Position numbers and translations under genes: made by a program. Positions 16,753-25,469 of a stretch of DNA of 64,000 bases are shown here, in pieces. Location of the stretch: contig CCRI01000012.1 of assembly GCA_000985875.1 (NCBI GenBank), forward strand, positions 124,001 to 188,000, in the 5' to 3' direction. The stretch comes from Neorhizobium galegae bv. officinalis. GTDB lineage: Bacteria > Pseudomonadota > Alphaproteobacteria > Rhizobiales > Rhizobiaceae. Each line of letters starts with the position of its first letter. Positions within the stretch are counted from its first letter, which is position 1. The notes under the pieces were generated by a model. The model saw only the letters and a list, made by a program, of their open reading frames with translations. It was not told the DNA's origin and did not search any database.

Positions 16753-17985
16753 TTATCCTGAAACTGTTCGGGTTTGGGGCTTCAGCCGGTCTGCGGCGTG
16801 AATGGCTGCGAGCAGGCTGAGGCCGGTGTGGTAGCCGGGATCGAGATCCGGCGTGGCGGGTACGAAATCGACGGGGCCGTCCTTGGTCATGGTCTGGTAG
16901 GCGATCGGCGGCGTGCCGCGCCAGTAGCGCTCGAAGAAGGCCGCATGCGCGGTCTTCCAGACGCCGAGGCTTGCGGCGCTGCCGGTGCGCTCGTGGGCGA
17001 GAGCTGCCGAGCGGATGGTTTCCGGCAGCGACCACCACGGGCAATAGGGGCTCTGTGCGTCGCCTGTCTCGATGGACACCGTGAGTGTGATGCCGGGACC
17101 GACGAAGCCCTTGTCGAAAGATGAAACGAGGATGCGTTCCAGTTTGTCGATCAATGCCGGATCGGCGGTATCGTCGAGATAGTCGAGCGCGAAGCCGACG
17201 AACTCGATGCCGTGGCCGACATTGCAAGCGTCCTCGCCGGGCACGTTGCGGAGCAGGCCGGATGCGGCGTCGTAATGCCTGTCGATGACATGGGCGATGA
17301 AGCGGTCGGCAAAGGCGAGATGCGCCGTGTGACCGAAGCGCTTCAGCATGCCGGCCGCGCCGAGCAGGATCATCCGCGGTCCGAAATCGTCCGCCTGGGC
17401 GGCGAGGCTGTCGAGCGAGAGGGGGCGGCGTTCGTCCATCTGGAAACGGCCGGTTTCGATCGCAGCAATCACCCGGTCGAAATAGGCGAGATGATCGGCA
17501 ATATCCGGCAGGCCATAGCGGCTTGCGGCCGCCACCAGCCCCTTGGCCACGAAGGCGTCGGAATAGGTGTAGATGAGGGCCGGCTTTTCCTGGTGCCGGA
17601 CCAGGTTGGACTGGTCGGCATAAACGGCCTGCATATCGCGGTCGTAGCAGAAATAGGCGTGGCCATCCGGCTTGTGGAGCGCCGCCAGAAGGGCATAGAG
17701 GCGACGGCCGGCGGTATCGAGCTTTTCGGCCAGGGGCGGCAGTTCCGCGCCGAAGAACTCGGCATGGGTGACGACCGCTTCCAGCCCCCGCCCCTGGATC
17801 CAGCCATAGGTGTAATCCGGGCCGCGAACGCCGTCTTCCTCACCATAAGCCTTCAGCGTCAGGCTGTTCTGCTTGGTATTCAGGAACCCACCGCCGAGCA
17901 CCGGCCGCTGCAGCATCCAGTAGAGCGTGCCGGCATTGGCTGCGGCATAGGTGGTGCGGGCTTCCGCGAAGAAATCCATCGCCAT
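16753..17985 (-). CDS. AGE family epimerase/isomerase (N-acylglucosamine 2-epimerase fold)
   Basis: 410-residue (alpha/alpha)6-barrel protein of the AGE family, whose members epimerise N-acetylglucosamine/N-acetylmannosamine or interconvert mannose/fructose and cello-oligosaccharides. Supporting stretches are GGGFLNTKQNS near the N-terminus, KPALIYTYSDAFVAKGLVAA, GHGIEFVGFALDYLDD (conserved His, mid-protein) and CPWWSLPETIRSAALAHERTG (about 330-350). The ATG at 17985 is preceded by AAGGAG at good spacing; the frame is open further upstream but overlaps the permease gene. It is embedded between permease and ATPase genes, so it most likely reshapes the imported sugar. Which reaction it performs is not decidable here. 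Confidence 0.85.
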   Translation of the reverse strand: MAMDFFAEARTTYAAANAGTLYWMLQRPVLGGGFLNTKQNSLTLKAYGEEDGVRGPDYTYGWIQGRGLEAVVTHAEFFGAELPPLAEKLDTAGRRLYALLAALHKPDGHAYFCYDRDMQAVYADQSNLVRHQEKPALIYTYSDAFVAKGLVAAASRYGLPDIADHLAYFDRVIAAIETGRFQMDERRPLSLDSLAAQADDFGPRMILLGAAGMLKRFGHTAHLAFADRFIAHVIDRHYDAASGLLRNVPGEDACNVGHGIEFVGFALDYLDDTADPALIDKLERILVSSFDKGFVGPGITLTVSIETGDAQSPYCPWWSLPETIRSAALAHERTGSAASLGVWKTAHAAFFERYWRGTPPIAYQTMTKDGPVDFVPATPDLDPGYHTGLSLLAAIHAADRLKPQTRTVSG

Positions 17986-17987
17986 CG

Positions 17988-18881
17988 TCACTCCTTGAGG
18001 CCGGTGCTGGCGACGCCCTGCACGAAATTGCGGCGCAGGATGACGAAGAGCAGGATGGACGGAATGAGGACCGTGGCGGAGGCGGCGCTGAGGCGGCCGA
18101 GATCGACGGTGAAGCCGGTCTGGAACAGCGCCAGCCCCACTTCGATCGTGTAGCTGGTGCGGGTCGTCGCGACGATCATCGGCCACGCGAAGGCGGTCCA
18201 GGCCTGGAAGAAGGCGAGCACGGCGAGCGCGCCGAGAGCGCCGCGCAAGAGCGGCAGGACGATGTGCAGGAAAATCCAGAACTCGCCGGCGCCGTCGATG
18301 CGGGCCGCTTCCAGCAGTTCGTCAGGGATCGAGTGGATGACGTTCTGGCGGATCAGGAAGATGCCGAAACTCATCACCAGATAACCGAGCAGCAGGCCCC
18401 AGACGGAATTGAGGATGCCGAGGCTCTTTGCCTGGAAATAGAGCGGGATCATGTAGACCTCGAACGGCACGATGGCGGTTGCGAGGAAGAGCGCGAAGAG
18501 GATGTTCATCGTCCGGAAGCGGAATTTTCCGAAGATATAACCGGCAATCGCGGAGGTTGCGACGATCGCGATCGTCGACATGACCGCGAAGGCGATGCTG
18601 TTGCCGATCCAGCGCAAGAGCGGCGTTTCGCCGAGCACGGCGGAGAAATTGGCGAGCGTCGGGTCGCGCGGGATGATGGTCGGCGGCCAGCTCAGCATTT
18701 CGGCCGGCGTCTTGAAGGCGTTCGCCACCAGGAAGACCAGCGGCAGGAGCATCAGGATAGAGACGACGATGAGGAAGACGTCGATCGCGAAGTTGATTGC
18801 GCGCTTCCTGCGGCGCAGGCGCACACCCTCGGAAAGCTCTTCGGTGGTGGGCTCGATATAGTTCACGGAATTGGTCGTCAT
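17988..18881 (-). CDS. Carbohydrate ABC transporter permease (MalG type)
   Basis: Inner-membrane permease subunit of 297 residues with six predicted membrane segments (first about 31-52, IDVFLIVVSILMLLPLVFLV). The cytoplasmic EAA loop is LLEAARIDGAGEFWIFLHIVLPLL (about 198-221), which docks to the ATPase. CUT1 family. Its ATG overlaps the stop of the upstream MalF-type permease by four bases, and two bases separate it from the downstream epimerase, so the operon is translated as a coupled unit. Confidence 0.93.
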   Translation of the reverse strand: MTTNSVNYIEPTTEELSEGVRLRRRKRAINFAIDVFLIVVSILMLLPLVFLVANAFKTPAEMLSWPPTIIPRDPTLANFSAVLGETPLLRWIGNSIAFAVMSTIAIVATSAIAGYIFGKFRFRTMNILFALFLATAIVPFEVYMIPLYFQAKSLGILNSVWGLLLGYLVMSFGIFLIRQNVIHSIPDELLEAARIDGAGEFWIFLHIVLPLLRGALGALAVLAFFQAWTAFAWPMIVATTRTSYTIEVGLALFQTGFTVDLGRLSAASATVLIPSILLFVILRRNFVQGVASTGLKE

Positions 18882-19765
18882 GCCTTGCCCCTTTCCCGCA
18901 GCATCGAGAACTGGATGAGCGTCAGCGCCAGAACGATAACCAGAAGCACCACGGCCTCGGACGCCGCGTATCCGACGCGATAATTGCGGAAGCTGTTTTC
19001 CAGCATGTCGAGAACCAGCACCCGCACCTGCCGTCCGGGCGCGCCTTGCGCATCGGATGCCAGCACGAAGGCCTGTGCATAGACGTTGAAACCGGAGACG
19101 AGCGTTACGACCGAGACGTAGAGGGTGATCGGCTTCAGCATCGGGATCGACAGGTACCAGAAGCTCTGCGGGCCGGAGGCGCCGTCCAGCTTGGCCGCTT
19201 CATAAAGCGAGACCGGCAGGTTCTTGAAACCGACGATATAGATCAGCACCGCATAACCCAGCGCCTGCCAGGAGCAGAGCACGATGATGCAGATGACCGA
19301 CAGGACCGGATCGAACAGCCAGGATTGCGCCGGGATGCCGAAGAAGGTCAAAAGCGCATTGAGCGGGCCGAGGCGGGCGTCGAAGATCCATTTCCAGGCC
19401 ATGGCGGCGGGAACCAGCGACACGACATGCGGAATGAAGATCGCGGTCTCGTAGAAACCGGCCATCCGCGAGCGGGTGCGGTGAAAGATCAGCGCGGCGA
19501 TGATCAGCGCCATCGGGATGGTCAGGATCAGCACGCCGAAGGCGATGATCGTGGTATTGACCAGCGCGTCGAGGAACAGGTGGTCGCCCATCAGCTCGCG
19601 GAAATTGGCGAGGCCGACGAAGGGCTTGTTCTTCGACAGGATGTCCCATTTGAAAAGGCTGAGCCTCAGCGTGTCGGCGATCGGATAAAGCCGGACATAG
19701 GCAAAGATTGCCAGGGTCGGCAAAATCGCAAGGATCGCAAAAATCCATCTTTTGCGCTTCAGCAT
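18878..19765 (-). CDS. Sugar ABC transporter permease (MalF type)
   Basis: 295-residue inner-membrane permease, partner of the MalG-type subunit. First membrane helix about 5-25, and the EAA loop is LYEAAKLDGASGPQSFWYLSIP (about 195-216). The ATG at 19765 starts just before the first helix (MLKRKRWIFAILAILPTL); the frame is open further upstream but gives a Pro/Arg-rich extension without similarity. It lies 120 bases downstream of the binding-protein gene, a gap long enough to hold a hairpin that favours higher binding-protein expression: the inverted pair GCCCGGAGC / GCTCCGGGC is visible around 19834-19858. Confidence 0.9.
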   Translation of the reverse strand: MLKRKRWIFAILAILPTLAIFAYVRLYPIADTLRLSLFKWDILSKNKPFVGLANFRELMGDHLFLDALVNTTIIAFGVLILTIPMALIIAALIFHRTRSRMAGFYETAIFIPHVVSLVPAAMAWKWIFDARLGPLNALLTFFGIPAQSWLFDPVLSVICIIVLCSWQALGYAVLIYIVGFKNLPVSLYEAAKLDGASGPQSFWYLSIPMLKPITLYVSVVTLVSGFNVYAQAFVLASDAQGAPGRQVRVLVLDMLENSFRNYRVGYAASEAVVLLVIVLALTLIQFSMLRERGKA

Positions 19766-19885
19766 AAAGTTTGGCCTGTAGACAGCAGGGTTCGGCCGCG
19801 GCGCGGGTCGGACCCAGGATCCCCGTTTTAAGTGCCCGGAGCAATGATGCTCCGGGCCCATGCGAATGGCGAGTGGTGGCGGCGA

Positions 19886-21193
19886 TTATTTCGCAGCCAG
19901 GCCTTCGCGGGTAAGGATGGTGTTCACTTCGTCGCTGGCCTTCTTGAGGAAAGCGTCGATCTTGGCATCGTCGCCGGCAAGCGAGGCGTCACCGAAGGCG
20001 GCGACGAGCTGGGCGGCAACGCGGGTCAGGATCTCTTCGATCGGGCCGATGGACGGCAGCGTGAAGAACTCGTAGCCCTTCGGATAGTCGACGAAGGCGG
20101 CAAACGCCGGTTGCTTGGACGTCACGGCCGAATAATCGACACCCGAACGGTTCGGCAGCCAGCCGACGTTCTGGAGCAGCCAGACGAGGTTTTCCGGCGA
20201 ATTGGCCGCCTTGGCGAATTCCCAGCCGACCTTGGCATCGGCGCCCTTGCCGGCGACGTAGAGGTTGGTCGGCAGCGCGATCGAACCCTTCGGCAGCGGC
20301 GCGGTGGCGTATTTCAGATCCGGCGCCTTCTTGGCGATGTCACCGATCACCCAGGATTCGCGGATGAACATGGCGGTCTGGCCACGCTCGAAGGCATCGG
20401 CGTCAGCCGGCATTTCCGGGGTGACCGTCTTGGTGGTGAAGATGTTGGTGAGATATTGTTTCAGCGCCTTGCGGCCAGCCTCATTGGCGAAATTGGGCTT
20501 CCACTTGCCGTCGCCTGCGGGAGCGAGGATCGCGCCGCCATATTGATGCATGTTGATCCAGAATTTCTCCGCAATGCCCTGGCCGCCGCCCGAGAGACGC
20601 ATGCTCCAGCCGGAGACGGTCGCCTTGCCGGATGCGTCGCGCTTGGTCAGTTTCTCGGCATAGGTCGAATATTCCTCCATGGTCTTCGGCGGAGCGGTCA
20701 GGCCGGCAGCCTTGAACATCTCGGTGTTGTAGTAGAGCGCACCCTGGCCGCGGAAGAGCGGCACGCCGTAGATCTTGCCGCCCTTGCCTGCGGTATCGCT
20801 GAAGAACTTGTCGAAGTTCTTCGGGTCCTTCACGAAGGTCGCGATATCGGCAGGCGCTTCCGGCAGAAGGTCGTTTTCAAGGTAACGGGTGGCGGTCGAG
20901 CCGGACAGCTCGATGACCGTCGTGCCGTCCTGGCCGCCGGTGAGGCCGAGCGCGACGCGCTTTTCATGCTCGCGAAGGGCGATCGCCTCGACCTTCACCT
21001 CGAGCTTCGGATAGGCGGCCTTCATGCCCTTCGCGACATGTTCGTAGAACGGCGCCATTTCCGGATAACCGCTCCAGACCGTCAGCGTTTCAGCCGAAAC
21101 GGTGGAGGCGCCGGAGAGAAGTGCGGCGCCGAATGCCGCGCTCACAAGCAGCGCACGGGTCGAAATCCTGGTCTTTGCTGATCTGTTTTTCAT
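19886..21193 (-). CDS. Extracellular sugar-binding protein of the ABC transporter
   Basis: Periplasmic substrate-binding protein of family 1, 435 residues. It has a Sec signal peptide (about 1-34: basic MKNRSAKTRIS, hydrophobic ALLVSAAFGAALLSG, cleavage after VSA) and a typical cluster B fold (LTVWSGYPEMAPFYEHVAKGMKAAYPKLEV; YYNTEMFKAAGLTAPPKTMEEY). It delivers the island's sugar to the MalF/MalG-type permeases. A promoter with TTGACA and a LacI-type palindrome lies just upstream (21231-21251), so this gene opens its own transcription unit within the island. The exact ligand is unknown. Confidence 0.93.
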   Translation of the reverse strand: MKNRSAKTRISTRALLVSAAFGAALLSGASTVSAETLTVWSGYPEMAPFYEHVAKGMKAAYPKLEVKVEAIALREHEKRVALGLTGGQDGTTVIELSGSTATRYLENDLLPEAPADIATFVKDPKNFDKFFSDTAGKGGKIYGVPLFRGQGALYYNTEMFKAAGLTAPPKTMEEYSTYAEKLTKRDASGKATVSGWSMRLSGGGQGIAEKFWINMHQYGGAILAPAGDGKWKPNFANEAGRKALKQYLTNIFTTKTVTPEMPADADAFERGQTAMFIRESWVIGDIAKKAPDLKYATAPLPKGSIALPTNLYVAGKGADAKVGWEFAKAANSPENLVWLLQNVGWLPNRSGVDYSAVTSKQPAFAAFVDYPKGYEFFTLPSIGPIEEILTRVAAQLVAAFGDASLAGDDAKIDAFLKKASDEVNTILTREGLAAK

Positions 21194-21230
21194 GTCCCTG
21201 TTCCCTTGTTGTTGTTAACAAAAAGCTCTC

Positions 21231-21251
21231 ATGCAACCGGTTGCGTGTCAA
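21231..21251 (-). promoter_or_regulatory. LacI-type operator and TTGACA box before the ABC transporter operon
   Basis: ATGCAACCGGTTGCGT at 21231-21246 differs in one base from the perfect 16-bp palindrome in front of nagB. On the minus strand a TTGACA (21246-21251) directly abuts it, so the operator fills the -35/-10 spacer of a promoter reading into the binding-protein gene 38 bases downstream. The -10 box itself is not convincing. The CAACCGGTTG core is what LacI/GalR regulators usually recognise. Confidence 0.75.
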
Positions 21252-21281
21252 GCATCGGATCGTTTGTGGTAGGCGGTCGGT

Positions 21282-22553
21282 TCATGCGGCCCCGCTTTCC
21301 CTGTAGGTGGCTTTCGCGAGTTCGATAACGCAGGCCGCGAGCGCTTCGGCCGAGCCCGGCGCGAAGGTCGCGGCCAGGCCGTAATAGCGATGCGCTTCGT
21401 CCACCTCGTAACCGCCGGACTGGAATTCGCTGGCGGGCGGGATGTAGCCGGGATTGTCGTCGGCAAAACCGATGACGAAGGCCGGCTTGTCCGCGCCAAG
21501 GCTCGTACGGATGGTCAGCGCCGTCTCCGCAAAGATCTCGCCCGGCAACGCCACGATCGGCACGCCGCCCCAATCGAGCACGTTCACCCGCGCTGCAAGC
21601 GGCTCCGGCTTAAGCGGCGCAACGTCGCGCGCCCAATCGGCCCAGTAGCCGAGCAGGTTTTTGCGGGCAGGTTCGGCGCTCAGGGCTTCCTCCCGCCAGC
21701 GCTTTTCGAGAATTTCGGGTGCCTCCGTCTCTCTGCGTTCGAAGGCGAGACTGACGGTGCCGTTGCGGGCATGTACGGTGTCGGAAACCGGCCGTTCCGC
21801 GGCGGCGAGCGCTGCCTCGGCGATCTTGCGGCCGATCCGTTCGGCGGCAGCAAAGCTGCGATCCGGGTTCGCGGCAAGCGAGATCGAGGCATGAGCGGAA
21901 TGGCCGGTATTGGCGTCGCCGACGCAGCCGGTCATGAACAGGGCGACCGCGTCCGGATAGGCTTCCTCCAGCGCCTGCCGTACGAAATGCGGATAATCCG
22001 CCGTCCACAAAAGGTTGTCGGCCGCCAGCACCACCGGATGGCAGGCATAGGCGGTTACGAGGGCGATCACGCTGCCATCCGCAGCGCGGATGCGAAGGAG
22101 TGGCAGGGAAGTGTCCACGGGTCCGCCGGGATGGCGCCGATTGCGCGCAATCCCCGGATCACTTCCCTGCCCCACAGTAACCGTTGCCGGCCGGCGCATG
22201 GTGGCGGCCTTGTCGATGGCGGCGACGCAGGCGTCTTCCAGCCGCTCCAGATAGGCCGGATCGGCTGCGATGCTGAGCCGGCCGGCCATGGAGACCGGGC
22301 CGCCGTGATTATGGAGTGCTGCGACCACGACGTTTTCTGCCGGCAGGATGCAACGCTCGCGGATCCGGGCGCTCGTCGCGGCATCGATGCCAATGACGTC
22401 GGCGACGACGACCGCCGTCTCGCCGACCACCACGGCACGCGCCGTCAGGGCATCATGGGCACCCCTGGCCGGCAGCGTACGGGCCGCAAAACCGGACATC
22501 GCAAGGCCGGGCGGCGGGGTGATATCGACGATGGCGGCTCCGGCCAGGATCAT
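21282..22553 (-). CDS. Neutral/alkaline ceramidase N-terminal-like hydrolase
   Basis: 423-residue protein of the 'neutral/alkaline non-lysosomal ceramidase, N-terminal' family. It starts with MILAGAAIVDITPPPGLAMSG (the family begins G-x-x-x-x-DITPP), and keeps ALHNHGGP (metal-binding HxH like the family's H-T-H-S-G-P), AYACHPVVL (third His) and FMTGCVGDANTG. Where true ceramidases have the catalytic Ser in the G-D-x-S-P region, this one has GDANTG, and it lacks the C-terminal domain of full-length ceramidases and any signal peptide. It is therefore probably a cytosolic metal amidase or esterase of other specificity. Its ATG overlaps the nagA stop by four bases, tying it to amino-sugar catabolism. 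Confidence 0.78.
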   Translation of the reverse strand: MILAGAAIVDITPPPGLAMSGFAARTLPARGAHDALTARAVVVGETAVVVADVIGIDAATSARIRERCILPAENVVVAALHNHGGPVSMAGRLSIAADPAYLERLEDACVAAIDKAATMRRPATVTVGQGSDPGIARNRRHPGGPVDTSLPLLRIRAADGSVIALVTAYACHPVVLAADNLLWTADYPHFVRQALEEAYPDAVALFMTGCVGDANTGHSAHASISLAANPDRSFAAAERIGRKIAEAALAAAERPVSDTVHARNGTVSLAFERRETEAPEILEKRWREEALSAEPARKNLLGYWADWARDVAPLKPEPLAARVNVLDWGGVPIVALPGEIFAETALTIRTSLGADKPAFVIGFADDNPGYIPPASEFQSGGYEVDEAHRYYGLAATFAPGSAEALAACVIELAKATYRESGAA

Positions 22554-23689
22554 GCGCAGAACGCCTTCTCGCCGTGGATCCAGGATTCTCTGACCTTGAG
22601 TTCGCGCGCGCCTTCCGACCATTCGAAACGGATGAGATCGGCCCGTGCGCCGACTTCCAGCAGGCCGCGCCCGCCGACGAAGCGGCCGGGATTGCGGGTT
22701 GCGAGCAGAAGCGTGTCGGCCAGCGGAAGGCCCGCCATCTGCGATGCGATCGCGACATTGGCCGAAAGCGGCAGGCTGGCGCCGGCGAGATAGGGCGTGC
22801 CGGCGACGCTGATCCGACCTTCGGAAGAGACCTCGACGCGGCCGCCGACCGGCTGGTCGTAGATGCCGGCGGGCATGCCGGCGAGTGCCACCATGTCGGA
22901 GACGAGGATTGCCCGATCCATGCCCTTGGCGCGCAGCATGGCCTTGAACGTATCGGCCGGCAGGTGCCAGCCGTCGGCGATAAAGCTCGCCGTCAGCCGA
23001 TCATCGGCAAGCTGCGCCCAGATGAAATTCGGGTGGCGGGGCAGCATGGCGGCGGCACCGTTGCCGAGATGGGTGGAGAGGACCGCACCGGCTTCCGCCG
23101 CCGCATGGATCTGCTCCGGCGTCGCGGCGGTGTGGCCGAGCGCCACGTGGACGCCTCTGGCCGTGAGCGCGCGGATGTATTCGACGCTGCCCTCGTGTTC
23201 CGGCGCAAGCGTCACCATCGTCACCAGATTGCCGGATGCCTGCTGCCAACGCTCGAACTCTTCGATCGACGGCGGGCGGACATGCGCCAGCGGATGGGCG
23301 CCGCGCGGGCCGTCCTTGTCCGAGATCGAAGGGCCTTCGACATGGATGCCCGGCACCATTTCGGCGATCAGCCGGTGGCCGGCGCGGATCCTTGCAATAT
23401 CCGCGAGCGCCTGAAGGATGGAAGTCTCGGAAGCCGTGATGATGGTCGGCAGCCAGGTGGTGACGCCGACGCCCAGCATCTCCTCGCAGAGCGAAAGGAG
23501 GATGTTGGCGGTGACCCCGCCATTGTTCAGGTCGAAGCCGCGATAGCCGTTGACCTGCAGGTCGATCAGGCCGGCGGAGATGTAACGCGGACTAGTGTTT
23601 TCCGCGGGACGAATGGCGGCAATCGCGCCGTCGGCGATTTCGATCGCGATACCTTTGCCGGTGCGGGGATCGATACCGTCGACGACCAT
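22550..23689 (-). CDS. nagA: N-acetylglucosamine-6-phosphate deacetylase
   Basis: Removes the acetyl group from GlcNAc-6-phosphate, giving GlcN-6-phosphate for NagB. 379 residues, normal length. Motifs: LIDLQVNGYRGFDLN (Gln-x-Asn where other amidohydrolases have His-x-His, as in the single-metal E. coli enzyme), GIHVEGPSIS (metal Glu), LGHTAATPEQ (metal His), STHLGNGAAAM, DGWHLP and LVSDMVALAG (catalytic Asp). The ATG at 23689 is chosen because it precedes the short N-terminal beta domain; the frame stays open upstream into the SIS gene. It is followed with overlap by the ceramidase-like gene. Confidence 0.93.
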   Translation of the reverse strand: MVVDGIDPRTGKGIAIEIADGAIAAIRPAENTSPRYISAGLIDLQVNGYRGFDLNNGGVTANILLSLCEEMLGVGVTTWLPTIITASETSILQALADIARIRAGHRLIAEMVPGIHVEGPSISDKDGPRGAHPLAHVRPPSIEEFERWQQASGNLVTMVTLAPEHEGSVEYIRALTARGVHVALGHTAATPEQIHAAAEAGAVLSTHLGNGAAAMLPRHPNFIWAQLADDRLTASFIADGWHLPADTFKAMLRAKGMDRAILVSDMVALAGMPAGIYDQPVGGRVEVSSEGRISVAGTPYLAGASLPLSANVAIASQMAGLPLADTLLLATRNPGRFVGGRGLLEVGARADLIRFEWSEGARELKVRESWIHGEKAFCA

Positions 23690-23691
23690 GG

Positions 23692-24471
23692 TCAGAGCGC
23701 CCTCACCCGGCCTTGGAAATTGGCGATGAAACGGCCGTTCGCCTCGTCGCCTCCCGGCGCATTGCCGCTGCGCCAGACCGGCGGCTCTATCCCCCGTTCG
23801 ACAAGTTTTGCCACCGTGCGGATGACCAGGCAATTCAGCGTGAAGGCATTGGCGAAGGTGGAGATCGCAGCGATGTTTTCGCCCATGCCGGGGACCTTCA
23901 CCACCGCATCGCCGATCGGCACCTTGCAGTCGATGGCGATGTCGACGAGGTCATGCAGGTTCTGCCTGGTCGGGTGGCGGGCCGGATGGTCCGGCGAGGT
24001 TTTCGAGGCGTGTTCGCGGGAGCTGACGCCGATCAGGAAGGCGCCGCGCCGTTTGGCTTCCAGAGCCGCATCGATCAGCGCGGCATTGATGCCGTAGGCG
24101 TTGACGAGGATCAGCAGGTCGGTATGACCGAGCCGCTGGTTGGCGATGACCACCTTGCCGTAACCCGGCGTGCGCTCGATCGCCATGGAGCGGAGCGCGC
24201 CGTTCGACAGAAGCGTGCCCTCGTCGAGAATGGCGCTGATATGCATCAGCCCGCCGGCACGGAAGAAGACTTCCTGCGAGGCGAGATTGGAATGGCCGCC
24301 GGGGCCGTAGATATGCACCAGCCGGTCGGCGGCGATCTGGTCTGCGAGTTTTGACGCCGCTTGATCGAGCGGGGCCTTTTCCTCTTCCAGGACCCGGCGC
24401 ATCAAGCCTTGAGTCGAGGCGAAATAACCTTCGCAGAGCGCATCCGCATCGATGACGGGGGTCTCAGGCAT
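23692..24471 (-). CDS. SIS-domain phosphosugar-binding protein (UPF0309-like)
   Basis: 259-residue protein with a sugar isomerase (SIS) fold: HIYGPGGHSNLASQEVFFRAGG (about 53-74, phosphate-binding Ser/Gly loop), LLILVNAYGINAALIDAALEAKRRG (about 118-142) and GVSSREHA. It resembles the UPF0309 group, which has SIS folds of unknown reaction. Its stop is two bases before the nagA start, and its start overlaps the nagB stop by eight bases, so it is a built-in member of the amino-sugar operon. A role as isomerase, etherase or deaminase helper on a phosphorylated amino sugar is inference. Confidence 0.82.
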   Translation of the reverse strand: MPETPVIDADALCEGYFASTQGLMRRVLEEEKAPLDQAASKLADQIAADRLVHIYGPGGHSNLASQEVFFRAGGLMHISAILDEGTLLSNGALRSMAIERTPGYGKVVIANQRLGHTDLLILVNAYGINAALIDAALEAKRRGAFLIGVSSREHASKTSPDHPARHPTRQNLHDLVDIAIDCKVPIGDAVVKVPGMGENIAAISTFANAFTLNCLVIRTVAKLVERGIEPPVWRSGNAPGGDEANGRFIANFQGRVRAL

Positions 24472-25315
24472 CGGGGTCGGAATCCTTGTCGATATAAAGG
24501 GTGCAGGCGGCGTGGAAGCGCAGGACGCTGGCCGGACATTCGGTGGTCAGCGGGCCGTAGAGCGTTTTCGAAACGGCGTCGCGCTTGACGGCGCCCGGCA
24601 CGACGCAGAACAACCGATCGGCTCTGAGCAGGCGCGGCACCGTGAGCGTGATAGCCTCGTGGGGCACGGACGCAAGGTCGGCGAAACAGTCGTCATCGAC
24701 CTGCTGCTGGCGGCAGATATCGTCCAGTTCGACGATCTTGACGTCCAGCGGATCGTTGAAATCGGCGACCGGCGGGTCGTTGAAGGCGATATGGCCGTTG
24801 ACGCCGATGCCGAGGCAGACGAAATCGATCGGCGCCTCGTTCAGCAGGTCGGAATAACGGCGCACCTCGGCGCTCGCATCCGGCTCCGGGGTGATGCGGT
24901 GCACGGCGGCGAATGGCAACTTGGCGAACACATGCTCGTCCAGCCAGTTGACGAAACGCGCCGGCGAGGACGGCGACAGGCCGATATATTCATCCATGTG
25001 GAAGGCGGTGACGCGGCTCCAGTCGATGCCAGGCACGGCGCAGAGCGCCTTCAGCATGTCGGCCTGGCTGGGGGCGGCGGCAAAGATCATCCGGACATTG
25101 GCCTGGCTTGCGAGGCGCCCGACCAAGGCGGCAGCAATGTCGGCGGCTGCGGCGGCGCCCATCTCGGCCCGTGTTGCAAAGCTTTCGACCGAAAGACGGT
25201 CGAAAGTCCGCCGCGTTTCCGGCGAAGGACGATGGGCGGTGGCGAGCTTCAAACGCGGTCTCCATGTCATCTGGGAGGGAAGCCCACGGCAGCGGCGACG
25301 CGTCGCCGCACTCAT
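24464..25315 (-). CDS. nagB: Glucosamine-6-phosphate deaminase-like protein
   Basis: Converts GlcN-6-phosphate to fructose 6-phosphate and ammonia. About 283 residues. Active-site features: FHMDEYIGLS (about 127-136, the D-E-Y motif), LGIGVNGHIAFNDPP (about 187-201; catalytic His, though the common NEP reads NDP here) and SVPHEAITLTVP (about 231-242). I chose the ATG at 25315, preceded by AGAGGGG; the next ATG at 25270 lacks a purine-rich site and would give a 268-residue protein nearer the E. coli length. First gene of the unit, directly behind the palindromic operator, divergent from the LacI gene. Confidence 0.9.
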   Translation of the reverse strand: MSAATRRRCRGLPSQMTWRPRLKLATAHRPSPETRRTFDRLSVESFATRAEMGAAAAADIAAALVGRLASQANVRMIFAAAPSQADMLKALCAVPGIDWSRVTAFHMDEYIGLSPSSPARFVNWLDEHVFAKLPFAAVHRITPEPDASAEVRRYSDLLNEAPIDFVCLGIGVNGHIAFNDPPVADFNDPLDVKIVELDDICRQQQVDDDCFADLASVPHEAITLTVPRLLRADRLFCVVPGAVKRDAVSKTLYGPLTTECPASVLRFHAACTLYIDKDSDPDA

Positions 25316-25347
25316 TGCCGGCCCCTCTTTTGTTAGCGAAAGAGTTC

Positions 25348-25369
25348 CATGCAACCGGTTGCATGTCAA
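25348..25369 (-). promoter_or_regulatory. Perfect LacI-type operator plus TTGACA box before nagB
   Basis: CATGCAACCGGTTGCATG (25348-25365) is an 18-bp perfect palindrome. On the minus strand TTGACA (25364-25369) overlaps its edge, so the palindrome occupies the promoter spacer in front of nagB, exactly as at the transporter operon. The same site lies about 100 bases upstream of the divergent LacI gene and could autoregulate it. Confidence 0.82.
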
Positions 25370-25469
25370 GTGGATGAATGTCAGTCTGCAAGTCGAATTA
25401 CGGGCAGAATTGATAGCGCCGCGGACTTCATGCTAAGTGCCAGGCCAAACGGGCGAGTTCTCAACTTTC

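Noticed and set aside
22550..23689. Loss of metal-binding residues in NagA because His-x-His is replaced by Gln-x-Asn
   Set aside because: The same replacement is normal in E. coli-type single-metal NagA, so it is not a defect.
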